A stretch of 37,597 nucleotides of DNA from Candidatus Methylomirabilota bacterium (GCA_036001065.1 DASYUQ010000223.1:1-37597), one strand, 5' to 3'; positions 19,778 through 27,972 are shown, counted from the stretch's first letter. Translations and numbers: made by a program. The notes: generated by a model from the letters alone, not told the origin.

Positions 19778-20725
19778 ATGCCAACGACTTGCTACGTCAC
19801 CCTTCTGATGGTCGCGCTCGTGCTTCTGCCGGCGCCGGTCCTTGCTCAGGCCACGCGAGCCGGCATCGTCACGGCTCTGCAGGGCCATGCGACAGTCGCC
19901 CATCTCGCGTCCAAGCAGCCCGCGCCGCTCAAGTTCAGGGACGACGTGTTCCTCAATGACCGCATCACTACTGGCGACAGGTCGCTCGCGCGCGTCCTCC
20001 TAGGTGGGCGGGCCACGGTCACCGTCCGCGAACGCTCCATTCTCGCCATCACCGCGGCACCGGGAACGGCCACACTGGACCTGCCCCACGGCAAGCTCGC
20101 TCTGGCGGTCGCCAGGGACGCGATGAAGCCCGGCGAGTCCATCGAGATCAGAACGCCGAACATCGTGGTCGCCATCCGCGGCACGGTCGTCGTGGCCGAG
20201 GTCTCACCCGGTCGCGCCACGGACGGTACGCTGGATGTCACGGTCTTCACGGTCCTGCGCGGGACCGTCGAAGTTCTTCAGCTCGACGCCGTTTCTCGCC
20301 GTCCGCTGGGTCCTCCGCTGACCCTCGGAGCCCTGCAGAGCATCACCGTGACCGGCTCGGCGCCGCCGCAGCTCCGGACCATCACGCCCGAGGCGGCCCA
20401 GAAGATCGCCAATGACTACAGGACCCCGCCGGCCCCCGTGGCGACCGCTGCCGTCGCCGAGAGCGAGGCCCAGAAGGCGGCCAGCCGCGTCGACGCACTG
20501 GTGCGGGGCCTGGCGCCGGACCTGTCGGGCACGACTACCCCCGTCACCTCGACGTCGGGCGCGCTCTCGACGTCCACCTCGGGCCTGACGTCGACGACCT
20601 CGGGCACGCTCTCTACGACCTCGGGCACGCTCTCCTCCACGACGTCGAGCGTGTTCTCGAAGACGTCGGGGGTTCTCAACACGACGACCTCGGGCCTGGG
20701 CACGCCAACGCTGCCGCTCAGGTAG
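19778..20725 (+). CDS. Secreted FecR-domain protein with Ser/Thr/Gly repeat tail
   Basis: This 315-aa protein has a signal peptide (hydrophobic residues 8-22, likely cut after VLA). A FecR domain follows (about residues 30-165: FRDDVFLNDRITTGDRSLARVLLGG, then IRTPNIVVAIRGTVVV). The C-terminal 55 residues are made of imperfect heptads such as TTSGTLS. FecR domains occur in periplasmic anti-sigma regulators and in many exported proteins of unknown role; here there is no membrane anchor or sigma-factor neighbour. The start is ATG 19778 with AGGAGG 8 bases upstream; an upstream in-frame start has no such site. The gene converges on moaA. Confidence 0.8.
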   Translation: MPTTCYVTLLMVALVLLPAPVLAQATRAGIVTALQGHATVAHLASKQPAPLKFRDDVFLNDRITTGDRSLARVLLGGRATVTVRERSILAITAAPGTATLDLPHGKLALAVARDAMKPGESIEIRTPNIVVAIRGTVVVAEVSPGRATDGTLDVTVFTVLRGTVEVLQLDAVSRRPLGPPLTLGALQSITVTGSAPPQLRTITPEAAQKIANDYRTPPAPVATAAVAESEAQKAASRVDALVRGLAPDLSGTTTPVTSTSGALSTSTSGLTSTTSGTLSTTSGTLSSTTSSVFSKTSGVLNTTTSGLGTPTLPLR

Positions 20726-20789
20726 CGCGCGCGACAGCCTGGGAACGACGCCGGCGAGCGTCCGTACCGGCGTCCTCGGGGGTGGGAAG

Positions 20790-20816
20790 CACCCGCGGCT
20801 TTATCCGCCGCGGGTG
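20790..20816. terminator. Hairpin between fecR-like gene and moaA, with the moaA stop in its loop
   Basis: CACCCGCGGC (20790-20799) pairs perfectly with GCCGCGGGTG (20807-20816) around the loop TTTATCC. The moaA stop codon (TAA, reverse strand, 20803-20801) lies in the loop. The stem is symmetrical and sits between convergent genes, so it could end transcription from both sides, though no T run follows. Confidence 0.5.
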
Positions 20817-21826
20817 TGCATCTCCAGATGCGGGTCTCGCCGCAGTTCGCCGATCTGGATGAGGGGTCCGCGGTCACGGGCGGCGAGGCGCTCCTCGGCG
20901 CCCCGATCGGTCCTGGCCGTCCAGCGTCCGACGATGAGCGAGGCCAGCTCCTCCCGGCTCGCCCCCCGGCGCAGCGGGCCACGCAGGTCCGTCCCCGCCA
21001 GGGCGTAGAGGCACAGATACCACATCCCGTCGGCCGTCAGCCGGCTCCGGTCGCAGGCGCGACAGAACGGCGCCGTCGTCGAGGCGATGATCCCGAAGAC
21101 CGTGCCGTCGGGCAGCCTGAAACGCTCCGCCGGCGCCGTGCTCTCCGGCTCGGGGACGGGCTCGACGCGGCCGTAGCGCTGCTCGAGCACGCCGAGGATC
21201 GCGGCGCGCGAGACGACCTTGTCCATGGACCAGCGCGTGGCGCCGCCGACGTCCATGTACTCGATGAACCGCACCTCGGCCGGTACGCGCCGGCCGAACT
21301 CGATCAGATCCCCCAGCTCGTCGTCGTTCACGCCGCGCATGACCACCGTGTCGAGCTTGGTGCCCCTGAGGCCGGCGCGGGTCGCAGCCGCGATGCCCTC
21401 CAGCACCTGGGCGTGCGTCGATCGGCGGGTGAGCGCGGCGAAGCGCTCGGCCTTCAGCGTGTCCAGGCTGACCGTCACTCGATGCAGACCGGCCTCGGTG
21501 AGGGCCTGGGCCTGGTCGGCGAGCAGCACCGCGTTGGTGGTGATGGCCAGGTCACGGAGGCCCGGCTTGGCCGCCAGCAGACGCACCAGCGTCGGCAGAT
21601 CGCGCCGCAGGAGCGGCTCGCCGCCGGTGAGCCGCACCTTGTCCACGCCCAGCCCGATGAAGACGTCGACCAGCGCGCTGATCTCCTCGAAGTGGAGAAT
21701 CGCCTCCCGGGGCAGCCAGACGTAGTCTTCCTCGGGCATGCAGTACTGGCACCGTAAATTACAACGGTCCGTCACCGATAGCCGGAGGTTCTGGAGCGGG
21801 CGCCCGAGCGTGTCGCGAGCCGTCAT
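20801..21826 (-). CDS. moaA: GTP 3',8-cyclase (MoaA)
   Basis: This 341-aa radical SAM enzyme performs the first step of molybdenum cofactor synthesis, turning GTP into 3',8-cyclo-7,8-dihydro-GTP. The N-terminal cluster is Cys22/Cys26/Cys29 (CNLRCQYC), followed by the SAM motif TGGEPLLR. The C-terminal cluster cysteines lie in [10 protein letters not shown] and the Cys about 14 residues later. The protein ends in the essential Gly-Gly (HTRGG). Length fits the family. It starts 10 bp after the HemQ-like gene. No other moa gene is near. Confidence 0.95.
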   Translation of the reverse strand: MTARDTLGRPLQNLRLSVTDRCNLRCQYCMPEEDYVWLPREAILHFEEISALVDVFIGLGVDKVRLTGGEPLLRRDLPTLVRLLAAKPGLRDLAITTNAVLLADQAQALTEAGLHRVTVSLDTLKAERFAALTRRSTHAQVLEGIAAATRAGLRGTKLDTVVMRGVNDDELGDLIEFGRRVPAEVRFIEYMDVGGATRWSMDKVVSRAAILGVLEQRYGRVEPVPEPESTAPAERFRLPDGTVFGIIASTTAPFCRACDRSRLTADGMWYLCLYALAGTDLRGPLRRGASREELASLIVGRWTARTDRGAEERLAARDRGPLIQIGELRRDPHLEMHTRGG

Positions 21827-21836
21827 CGCGTCGATG

Positions 21837-22523
21837 CTACCCCAGCGCCTGGAGAATTTCCTCGAGCGGGTGCCGCGCGCACGTGTGCTGAGGCGTGTCG
21901 CGTACCGTGTAGCGGCTGGCCTCGGTCTCCCGGAGCTGCATGAGCAGGGTCACGAACTCTTTGGGATCGTCGCCCTCGAAGGCGACCACGAAGTCCTGGT
22001 CGTCCATTCCGAAGGAGTAGGCCGTGTTGATCCGGATGGCCGGGAACCGGTGACCGGTGCGGATGTGCTCGGCCATCATCCGGCGTCGTTCCTCCATCGG
22101 CAGCAGGTACCACTCGCGCGTCTTCACGAACGGGTAGACGAAGAGGTACTTCGACTGGCCCGGCTGCATCGTGACCACCGCCTCTTCGTCGGGATGGGCC
22201 TTCACGTACTGTGACTCCCGCGTGACGGCCAGGTAGGTGTAGGTGTTGTCGAGATGGGGCGCCATCGCCGTCGTGCGCAACCCCTCGGTCAGCGCCTGGA
22301 TGGGCGGCAGCTCGCGCGAGCTCAGCCACAGCAGGAAGTCGGTGTCCCTCCGCAGGCCGATCGTCGAGTAGGCGCGAATGGTCAGGCGGTTCTTGAAGTC
22401 GTCGATCTTGGCCAGATACTCGGCGATTGCGCGGCTCTTGTCGGCCTTGGCGAGCGTGAACCAGGACGGCCGCGCCTTGAAGAAGGTGTAGAGCATACAG
22501 TAGCCGGGCGGTGTCTGTTCCAC
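21837..22523 (-). CDS. hemQ: HemQ/chlorite dismutase family heme protein
   Basis: This 228-aa protein belongs to the Cld family. The heme-binding half has [13 protein letters not shown], then EHIRTGH (probable proximal His), and [18 protein letters not shown]. In Gram-positive and many other bacteria such proteins are coproheme decarboxylases making heme b; the Cld branch detoxifies chlorite. The key distal Arg of true chlorite dismutases is not evident, so HemQ is more likely. The start is GTG at 22523 with AGGAGG 6 bases upstream, overlapping the end of the radical SAM gene. No other heme gene is in the window. Confidence 0.8.
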   Translation of the reverse strand: MEQTPPGYCMLYTFFKARPSWFTLAKADKSRAIAEYLAKIDDFKNRLTIRAYSTIGLRRDTDFLLWLSSRELPPIQALTEGLRTTAMAPHLDNTYTYLAVTRESQYVKAHPDEEAVVTMQPGQSKYLFVYPFVKTREWYLLPMEERRRMMAEHIRTGHRFPAIRINTAYSFGMDDQDFVVAFEGDDPKEFVTLLMQLRETEASRYTVRDTPQHTCARHPLEEILQALG

Positions 22524-22533
22524 GCGCGTCCTC

Positions 22534-24237
22534 CTAGCCCACCGGGTGCGGGGCGGCCTCGGCCCGGGCTCGTTCCCACTCCCGGATCAGTCCGGCCTTC
22601 TTCACGCCCACGTCGAAATGATCCCACGGCAGCCGCTCGTCGACCGGGCGCTCCCGCGTCGTGTAGAAGGCGGCGTCGGCGTCCCACTCCCGGAGGGCCC
22701 GCCGCCAGTCGCCCTCCAGGCGGGTGGCCAGCTCCAGGAAGTCTCCGACGCGTCGGTCGCCCCGCGCCAGCAGCGCCTGGAGCGCGGCCTCGCGGGGGTT
22801 CTCGTGCAGGACGCGCACGTTGGGGAAGCGCCGCGCCGCGCGCTTGATGATCTCCAGCTTGTTCTGCAGGGACTCCACCGTGTCGAACGGCGCCCACTGA
22901 AACGGCGTCCAGGGCTTGGGGACGAAGGACGAGATCGACAGCGTCAACCGGCCGAAGGGTTTGCCGTGGGGGTCGAGGACCCGCAGCCGCTCGAGCATCC
23001 GTTGCGCCAGGTCGGGGATCGCCTCGACGTCCTCCAGCGTCTCGGTGGGCTGGCCGATCATGAAGTAACACTTGAGGTTGGGGATCCCGTGGCCCCGGAT
23101 CAGCGCGCAGGCGGCGTAGAGCTGCTCGTCGGTGATCATCTTGCGGATCGCCCGCCGCAGGCGCTCCGTCCCGGCCTCCGGCGCGACCGTCAGCGTCCGG
23201 TGGCCACCGCGCGCCAGCGACGCCACCAGGTCGGGGGTGAGGCTGTCGGCGCGAAGCGAGGAGATGGACAGCTCGAGCCCCTGATCTTCCACCACCTTGA
23301 GCAGGTCGCCGATCCACGGGTAGTCGGAGACACAGGCGCCCACCAGCCCGATCCGCCTGCCGTCGGCATCCTTCGCGATCTTCGCGATCGTCTCCGTGAG
23401 GGAGGCCACCGAGCGGTGCCGGACCGGCCGGTACACCTGGCCCTCGAGGCAGAAGCGGCAGCCGCGGCCGCACCCCTTGCCGACCTCGAGCAGCGCCATG
23501 TGCCCGTATTCCGCGTGGGGTGTCTTCACCAGCGAGATCGTCTCGAAGCGGTTGACGTCGCTGAGCCGGCGCTTGGTGACGATCCCGGGCGCCCCCTCGC
23601 CCGGCAGCACCGCGGCCACCGTGCCGTCGGGCTGGTAGGACATCGTGTACCGGTCGGGCACGTAGATGCCGGGAATCGTCACGAGCCGGTCGAGGAAGCT
23701 CTGACGCTCGCGGTAGCCCTCGCGATAGGCCTGGATCAGCTCGCCGACGAGCTCCTCGCCCTCGCCGACGGCGATGAAGTCCATGAAGGGCGCCATGGGC
23801 TCGGGGTTGGAAAACGCGCACACGCCCCCCATGAGCACGAGCGGGTCGTGCGAGCCGCGGTCGGCGGCGCGCAGCGGGATCCCCGCGAGGGCGAGAAGCC
23901 TGAGCGCGTTGATGTAGTCGCCCTCGTAGGTGATCGAAAAGCCGATCATGTGGAAGTCCGACAGGGGTCGCAGTGACTCCAGCGAGAAGGGCGGGGTGCT
24001 CGTCCGCCTGAGCTCGTCGGCATCCTCGGGGTCGGGCAGGAACACCCGCTCGCAGACGACGTCGGGCAGCTGGTTGAGATACCAGTAGATCGTCTGGAAG
24101 CCCAGGTTGGACATTCCGACGGCGTAGGTGTTGGGGTAGACGAGGGCGACGGGGACCTTGCCGCCCCAGTCCTTGCGGATGGTGCCCTGCTCCTGCGCCA
24201 GCCGCCCCTGAGTTTTTTTCTTTAATGACCAGGACAT
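22534..24237 (-). CDS. TIGR03960-type B12/radical SAM protein
   Basis: This 567-aa protein has an N-terminal cobalamin-binding-like region (residues 25-200, VALVYPNTYAVGMSNLGFQ) and a radical SAM domain with the cluster motif CGRGCRFC near residues 254-261. The C-terminal motif HFDVGVKKAGLIREWERA is typical of TIGR03960. In other bacteria this protein is followed by, or fused to, a DUF2344 partner; none is found here. The substrate is unknown. A run of A (AAAGAAAAAAAC) near codon 6 encodes Lys-Lys-Lys and could be a slippage site. It lies between rtcB and hemQ with short gaps. Confidence 0.88.
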   Translation of the reverse strand: MSWSLKKKTQGRLAQEQGTIRKDWGGKVPVALVYPNTYAVGMSNLGFQTIYWYLNQLPDVVCERVFLPDPEDADELRRTSTPPFSLESLRPLSDFHMIGFSITYEGDYINALRLLALAGIPLRAADRGSHDPLVLMGGVCAFSNPEPMAPFMDFIAVGEGEELVGELIQAYREGYRERQSFLDRLVTIPGIYVPDRYTMSYQPDGTVAAVLPGEGAPGIVTKRRLSDVNRFETISLVKTPHAEYGHMALLEVGKGCGRGCRFCLEGQVYRPVRHRSVASLTETIAKIAKDADGRRIGLVGACVSDYPWIGDLLKVVEDQGLELSISSLRADSLTPDLVASLARGGHRTLTVAPEAGTERLRRAIRKMITDEQLYAACALIRGHGIPNLKCYFMIGQPTETLEDVEAIPDLAQRMLERLRVLDPHGKPFGRLTLSISSFVPKPWTPFQWAPFDTVESLQNKLEIIKRAARRFPNVRVLHENPREAALQALLARGDRRVGDFLELATRLEGDWRRALREWDADAAFYTTRERPVDERLPWDHFDVGVKKAGLIREWERARAEAAPHPVG

Positions 24238-24283
24238 CGGCTCACTCTATCACATCCGCTCGCGGCCGCCCTGCGGCGCGCGT

Positions 24284-25690
24284 TCATCCCTTGATCACCG
24301 CGATCGGCCTCAGGCGGGCCACGCGCGTCGAGATGCCGAACCGATGGACGACCTCCACGACGTCTTTCACGTCCTTGTACGCCTCGGGCATCTCCTCGGC
24401 CAGAGCGTCGCGACCGGTGGCGCGGGCCAGGACGCCCTGTCCCTCGAGTTCCCTCGCGATCGAGCGGCCACGGGCGGCCTTGACCGCGGCCGTCCGGCTC
24501 ATCACGCGGCCGGCGCCGTGACACGTGCTGCCGAACGTCTCCCGCATCGCGACCTCGGTGCCGAGCAGGACGAAGGAGTAGCGTCCCATGTCACCCGGCA
24601 CCAGCACCGGCTGGCCCGGGAACGCCCGGGTGGCGCCCTTGCGGTGGACGAGGAGCCGCCGCCGCTGCCCGTTCACTTCGTGCTCCTCCTCTTTGGCGAT
24701 GTTGTGGGCGACGTCGTAGACGGTTCTCATGCCAAGCTGGTGCGGCGTGAGTCCCAGGGTCCGCGTGAACGCCTCGCGCGCCCAGTGCGTGATCACTTGG
24801 CGGTTCGCGAAGGCGAAGTTCGCCGCCGCCCGCATGGCGCCGAGATAGGTTCGGGCTTCCTCCGAGTCTACCGGCGCGCAGGCGAGCTGGCGGTCGGGCA
24901 CGGCGATGCCGTAGCGCTTGAGCGCCCGCTCCGTCAGCCTCAGGGAATCCGTGCAGACCTGGTGGCCGAGTCCGCGCGAGCCGGTATGGATCAACACGGT
25001 GACCGCGCCCTCGCTCAGCCCCAGGGGCGCAGCCGCGGCCTCGTCGTAGACCTCGTCGACGACCTCGACCTCGAGGAAGTGATTCCCCGACCCGAGCGTT
25101 CCGAGCTGGCGCCGCCCCCGCTCGAGCGCGTGCTCGGAGACGTGCTCGGGCTGCGCCCCGGGAATGCATCCGTTCGACTCCAGCCGCTCGACGTCGTCGC
25201 CCTCGCCCCAACCCTGCCCGACCGCCCACGCCGCGCCCGCTTCCATCACCTGCCGGAGCTCCCGGGCGCCGAGCTTGACGCGCCCTTGGGACCCCACCCC
25301 GGTGGGAATGGCCGCAAACAGCGCATCGACGAGCGACGCCACGCGCGGGACGACCTCCGCCTGCCCGAGCTCGGTCCGGAGGAGCCGCACACCGCAGTTA
25401 ATGTCGAAGCCGATCGCTCCGGGGCTCACCACGCCGCGCACCGCGTCGGTGGCAACCACGGCGCCCACCGGCAGCCCGTAGCCCTGGTGGATGTCGGGCA
25501 TCGCCAGCGCCGCCTTCACGATACCGGGCAAGGTGGCCCCGTTCGCCAGCTGCTCCAGGGAGGCGTCGTTCCGGATCTGCGCCATCAGCAGCTCGTCGGC
25601 GACGATGAGGGCAGGCACGCGCATCCCGGGCCGGGCGTCGGGCGGGATCCGCCAGAGATAGGGTCCGACCTGTTCGACCTTCACGCCCAT
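24284..25690 (-). CDS. rtcB: RtcB family RNA ligase
   Basis: This 468-aa enzyme joins 2',3'-cyclic phosphate or 3'-phosphate RNA ends to 5'-OH ends using GTP and Mn. Metal and catalytic motifs are all visible: FDINCGVR (Asp and Cys ligands), GSGNHFLEV, HTGSRGLGHQV, AHNIAKEEEH, and the guanylated histidine in STCHGAGR. The start is ATG at 25690 (MGVKVEQVGPYLWRIP); an upstream extension has no family resemblance. No archease or RtcA gene is adjacent. In bacteria RtcB serves RNA repair, including rejoining of cleaved tRNA or rRNA. Confidence 0.95.
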   Translation of the reverse strand: MGVKVEQVGPYLWRIPPDARPGMRVPALIVADELLMAQIRNDASLEQLANGATLPGIVKAALAMPDIHQGYGLPVGAVVATDAVRGVVSPGAIGFDINCGVRLLRTELGQAEVVPRVASLVDALFAAIPTGVGSQGRVKLGARELRQVMEAGAAWAVGQGWGEGDDVERLESNGCIPGAQPEHVSEHALERGRRQLGTLGSGNHFLEVEVVDEVYDEAAAAPLGLSEGAVTVLIHTGSRGLGHQVCTDSLRLTERALKRYGIAVPDRQLACAPVDSEEARTYLGAMRAAANFAFANRQVITHWAREAFTRTLGLTPHQLGMRTVYDVAHNIAKEEEHEVNGQRRRLLVHRKGATRAFPGQPVLVPGDMGRYSFVLLGTEVAMRETFGSTCHGAGRVMSRTAAVKAARGRSIARELEGQGVLARATGRDALAEEMPEAYKDVKDVVEVVHRFGISTRVARLRPIAVIKG

Positions 25691-25745
25691 GTCGTTGTCA
25701 TTGTAGCGGGCACCTGTCGCCCCGGGGCGTGAGGCGCGCGGCTGC

Positions 25746-26561
25746 TCAGCTCGCGGTGGCGGGAGTCGCCCGGCGGCGCGTCCAGGCCAGCCCAATCACG
25801 GCGACGACGACTCCGACCACGCTGGCGAGCTGCGGCACCCGGAAAGAGCCGAGCCAGAAGCTGTCCAGCCTCAGCGACTCGATCGCGAAGCGCCCCACGG
25901 AGTAGAGACCGATGTAGACGAAGAAGAGCGCCCCTGGCCGCTCCCGCAGCCGCGGGCGGAGCCATGCCACCAGCATGAGGAAGACGGCGAAGTCCCAGAG
26001 CGACTCGTAGAGGAAGGTCGGATGGAAGTATTCGTACTGGGCGTAGCCGGGCGGGCGATGCGCCGGCGAGATGTAGAGCTTCCAGGGAAACTCCGTCGGG
26101 CGACCGAACGCCTCCTCGTTGAAGAAGTTCCCCCATCGCCCGATCGCCTGCCCGATGGCGAGGCCCGGCCCCGCCACGTCCAGACTGCGGAGCACCGGCA
26201 GCCGCCACCGGTAGGCGAGCCACACGCCGACGAGCGGCCCCAGAATGAGACCGCCGTGCATGGCGAGCCCGCCCTCCCACACCGCGACGATCTTGGTCGG
26301 GTACTGGCCGTAATAATCCCAGTTGAAGATCACCTCGTACAGCCGCGCGCCCAGCAGCCCGGCCAGGATGGCCCACTGCGCCGCGCTGATGATATCGTCG
26401 GCCGGCAGGCCGTCGCGGCGCGCCTGGCGGTGGCCGAGCCAGAGGCCGACGACGATTGCGGTGGCCATCAGGATGCCGTACCAGCGGATGACCAGCGGCC
26501 CGATCTCGAAGGCGATGGCTCCGGGGGAGGCGAACATCTCAGGTAAGATAGCCTGGCGCAT
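25746..26561 (-). CDS. lgt: Prolipoprotein diacylglyceryl transferase (Lgt)
   Basis: This 271-aa membrane enzyme transfers diacylglycerol from phosphatidylglycerol to the lipobox Cys of prolipoproteins. It has about seven membrane segments and the family signature GRWGNFFNEEAFG, preceded by GLAIGQAI. Two starts are possible: ATG at 26561 (given) and ATG at 26537; neither has a clear ribosome binding site. With the first, only 12 bases separate it from the divergent DUF218 gene. PgsA, which supplies the phosphatidylglycerol pathway, is also in this window. Confidence 0.93.
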   Translation of the reverse strand: MRQAILPEMFASPGAIAFEIGPLVIRWYGILMATAIVVGLWLGHRQARRDGLPADDIISAAQWAILAGLLGARLYEVIFNWDYYGQYPTKIVAVWEGGLAMHGGLILGPLVGVWLAYRWRLPVLRSLDVAGPGLAIGQAIGRWGNFFNEEAFGRPTEFPWKLYISPAHRPPGYAQYEYFHPTFLYESLWDFAVFLMLVAWLRPRLRERPGALFFVYIGLYSVGRFAIESLRLDSFWLGSFRVPQLASVVGVVVAVIGLAWTRRRATPATAS

Positions 26562-26573
26562 GTCCGTCGTCCA

Positions 26574-27215
26574 ATGAAGCTCCGACGCCTTCGGCGCGCG
26601 GTCCCCCTGCTCCTCGTCGGCGTCTTCGCCGTCCTGCTCGTCCTCGGCGTCCAGGCGGTCGGCCCGTTCCTGGTGGTGGCCGATCGCGTCGAGCCCAGCG
26701 ACGCGATCATCGTGCTCGAGGGCGGGACCCCGGCCCGCGAAGTCGAGGCGGCCGCCCTCTACCGGCGCGGGCTGGCGCCCGTCGTCGTTCTCGCGCTGGC
26801 GCGCGACCCCACCCCGGTGGCGCGGCGACTGGCGGGCGAGCCCGTATTGCAAGAGAGGGCGGCGCGGGCCCTGCAGTACGCGGGCGTTCCCCGGCAGGCG
26901 ATCGTGAGGCTGGAGCGGCAGGTCGACAACACCGCCCAGGAGCTGCAGGTCGACTTCGAGCACGCCCGCGCCCGCGGCTTCCGGCGCGTGATTCTCGTCA
27001 CGTCACCTCAGCACACCCGTCGCGTTCGCGTCGTCTGGAACGCGCGCTATCAGGCGAGGATCCCGGCGCTCGTCCATCCGACTCCCTACGAGCCCTTCGA
27101 CCCCGGGCGGTGGTGGCGCTCCCGGCGGTACCTCGAGGACAGCCTCCACGAGCTGGCGGCCATCGCGCATTTCCTCCTCGGTAGCCCCCTGCCGACGTTC
27201 GACCGCAGGGAGTAG
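26574..27215 (+). CDS. YdcF-like (DUF218) membrane protein
   Basis: This 213-aa protein has a basic N-terminus and one membrane segment (residues 10-30), then a DUF218 domain: PSDAIIVLEGG (about 43-53), a middle RQVDNTAQELQ with the family's acidic/Asn patch, and LVTSPQHTRRVRVVW. Members include SanA and YdcF; they are linked to cell-envelope permeability but have no proven reaction. The extracytoplasmic side would carry the domain. The gene diverges from lgt and converges on the tRNA region. Confidence 0.85.
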   Translation: MKLRRLRRAVPLLLVGVFAVLLVLGVQAVGPFLVVADRVEPSDAIIVLEGGTPAREVEAAALYRRGLAPVVVLALARDPTPVARRLAGEPVLQERAARALQYAGVPRQAIVRLERQVDNTAQELQVDFEHARARGFRRVILVTSPQHTRRVRVVWNARYQARIPALVHPTPYEPFDPGRWWRSRRYLEDSLHELAAIAHFLLGSPLPTFDRRE

Positions 27216-27241
27216 GGCGCCGCCCGACGCTTACGACGGGA

Positions 27242-27616
27242 TCACGCGCGATCCTGACGGAACCCCTTGGGTACCGGTGTCAAGGCGCGGCGGGCTCGGC
27301 CATCAGCGCATGTCATGGCGGTCTCCACCCGCTCGATGACATCGCATTGCTTCTGGTTGAGGAAGACCCGGAGGACGTACGCGCGCGGGCCCTGCATGAT
27401 GTGACCATCACCGAGATACATGCCGAGCAGGTATGCGTCGGCTGGATGCTGGTGCTGGTGGTGGGAGTCGAACCCACACTGTACCGATTTTAAGTCGGTG
27501 GCCTCTGCCGATTGGGCTACACCAGCATACCGTTCGAGCCAATATCGCACGGTCGAGCGCGGAACCGCCAGGACCCGTGCGATCGCCTTCATGGCATGCC
27601 CACTGCGATGAAGCAT
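27242..27616 (-). pseudogene. Helix-turn-helix/LAGLIDADG-like ORF with a tRNA gene embedded in it
   Basis: This 124-codon frame starts at ATG 27616. Residues 1-30 form a helix-turn-helix (KAIARVLAVPRSTVRYWL). Residues 31-56 are the in-frame translation of a tRNA gene whose first base is the first base of codon 31. From about residue 59 comes AYLLGMYLGDGHI, a LAGLIDADG-like motif, then VLRVFLNQKQCDVIERVETAM. I recall a family of high-GC bacterial proteins joining such an HTH to a YLLGLYLGDGH domain; those continue to a conserved C-terminus that is missing here, where 23 unrelated residues end the frame. It is probably a truncated homing-endonuclease-type gene. Whether it is ever translated through the tRNA is doubtful. 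Confidence 0.55.
27450..27526 (-). tRNA. tRNA with anticodon UAA (Leu by codon), short variable loop, CCA encoded
   Basis: The reverse strand folds as a full cloverleaf: acceptor GCTGGTG/CACCAGC (7 bp), D-arm GCC/GGC with a GG-containing loop, anticodon stem ACCGA/TCGGT with loop CTTAAAA (anticodon TAA), variable region ACAGT (5 bases), T-arm GTGGG/CCCAC with loop TTCGACT, discriminator A, and CCA encoded in DNA. UAA would decode the leucine codon UUA, but bacterial leucine tRNAs carry a long variable arm, which is absent. The three-pair D-stem with GGCAGA is rather leucine-like. It lies inside the HTH/endonuclease-like ORF. Confidence 0.8.
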
Positions 27617-27639
27617 CAGCGCATGGCCGCTGACGGGTG

Positions 27640-27693
27640 GCCGGCGATCGCCGGCGCGGCCATCCGGACCACGGCGCCCCAGACCACGGCGCC
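27640..27693. repeat. Palindrome and direct repeats upstream of the HTH ORF
   Basis: GCCGGCGATCGCCGGC (27640-27655) is a perfect 16-bp palindrome 24 bases before the HTH start codon. Next to it GACCACGGCGCC occurs twice (27667-27678 and 27682-27693). The group could be an operator for the HTH protein, a terminator for the Gly-Cys tRNA transcript, or the end of an inserted element. The rest of 27617-27768 shows nothing else recognisable. Confidence 0.45.
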
Positions 27694-27768
27694 GGCTCCT
27701 CGGCGACACGGCCACGGGCGATTCGTCGGCAATGACGCCAACCCGCGTCGACAACCGAGAAAGAAAAA

Positions 27769-27844
27769 TGGAGGCGGCGAGCGGATTCGAACCGCTGAAT
27801 AGAGGTTTTGCAGACCTCCGCCTTAACCACTTGGCTACGCCGCC
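27769..27844 (-). tRNA. tRNA-Cys (anticodon GCA), CCA encoded
   Basis: The cloverleaf is complete: acceptor GGCGGCG/CGCCGCC, D-arm GCC/GGC, anticodon stem GAGGT/ACCTC with loop CTGCAAA, T-arm GCGGT-like with TTCGAAT, discriminator U73 as required by cysteinyl-tRNA synthetase, and encoded CCA. It lies 30 bases downstream of tRNA-Gly on the same strand. Confidence 0.93.
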
Positions 27845-27874
27845 TTCAGGCGGGCCCGAATCGGCGTGAGGCGG

Positions 27875-27949
<75 letters not shown>

Positions 27950-27972
27950 GTCCCCGGCGCCGACAGCGCCCT

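Noticed and set aside
20540-20720. CRISPR-like array in the repeat end of the fecR-like gene
   Set aside because: The about 21-bp repeats are imperfect, contiguous, in frame and lack unique spacers; they encode a protein repeat tail.
27408-27830. Other ORFs across the tRNA cluster on both strands
   Set aside because: They are typical spurious translations of tRNA genes.
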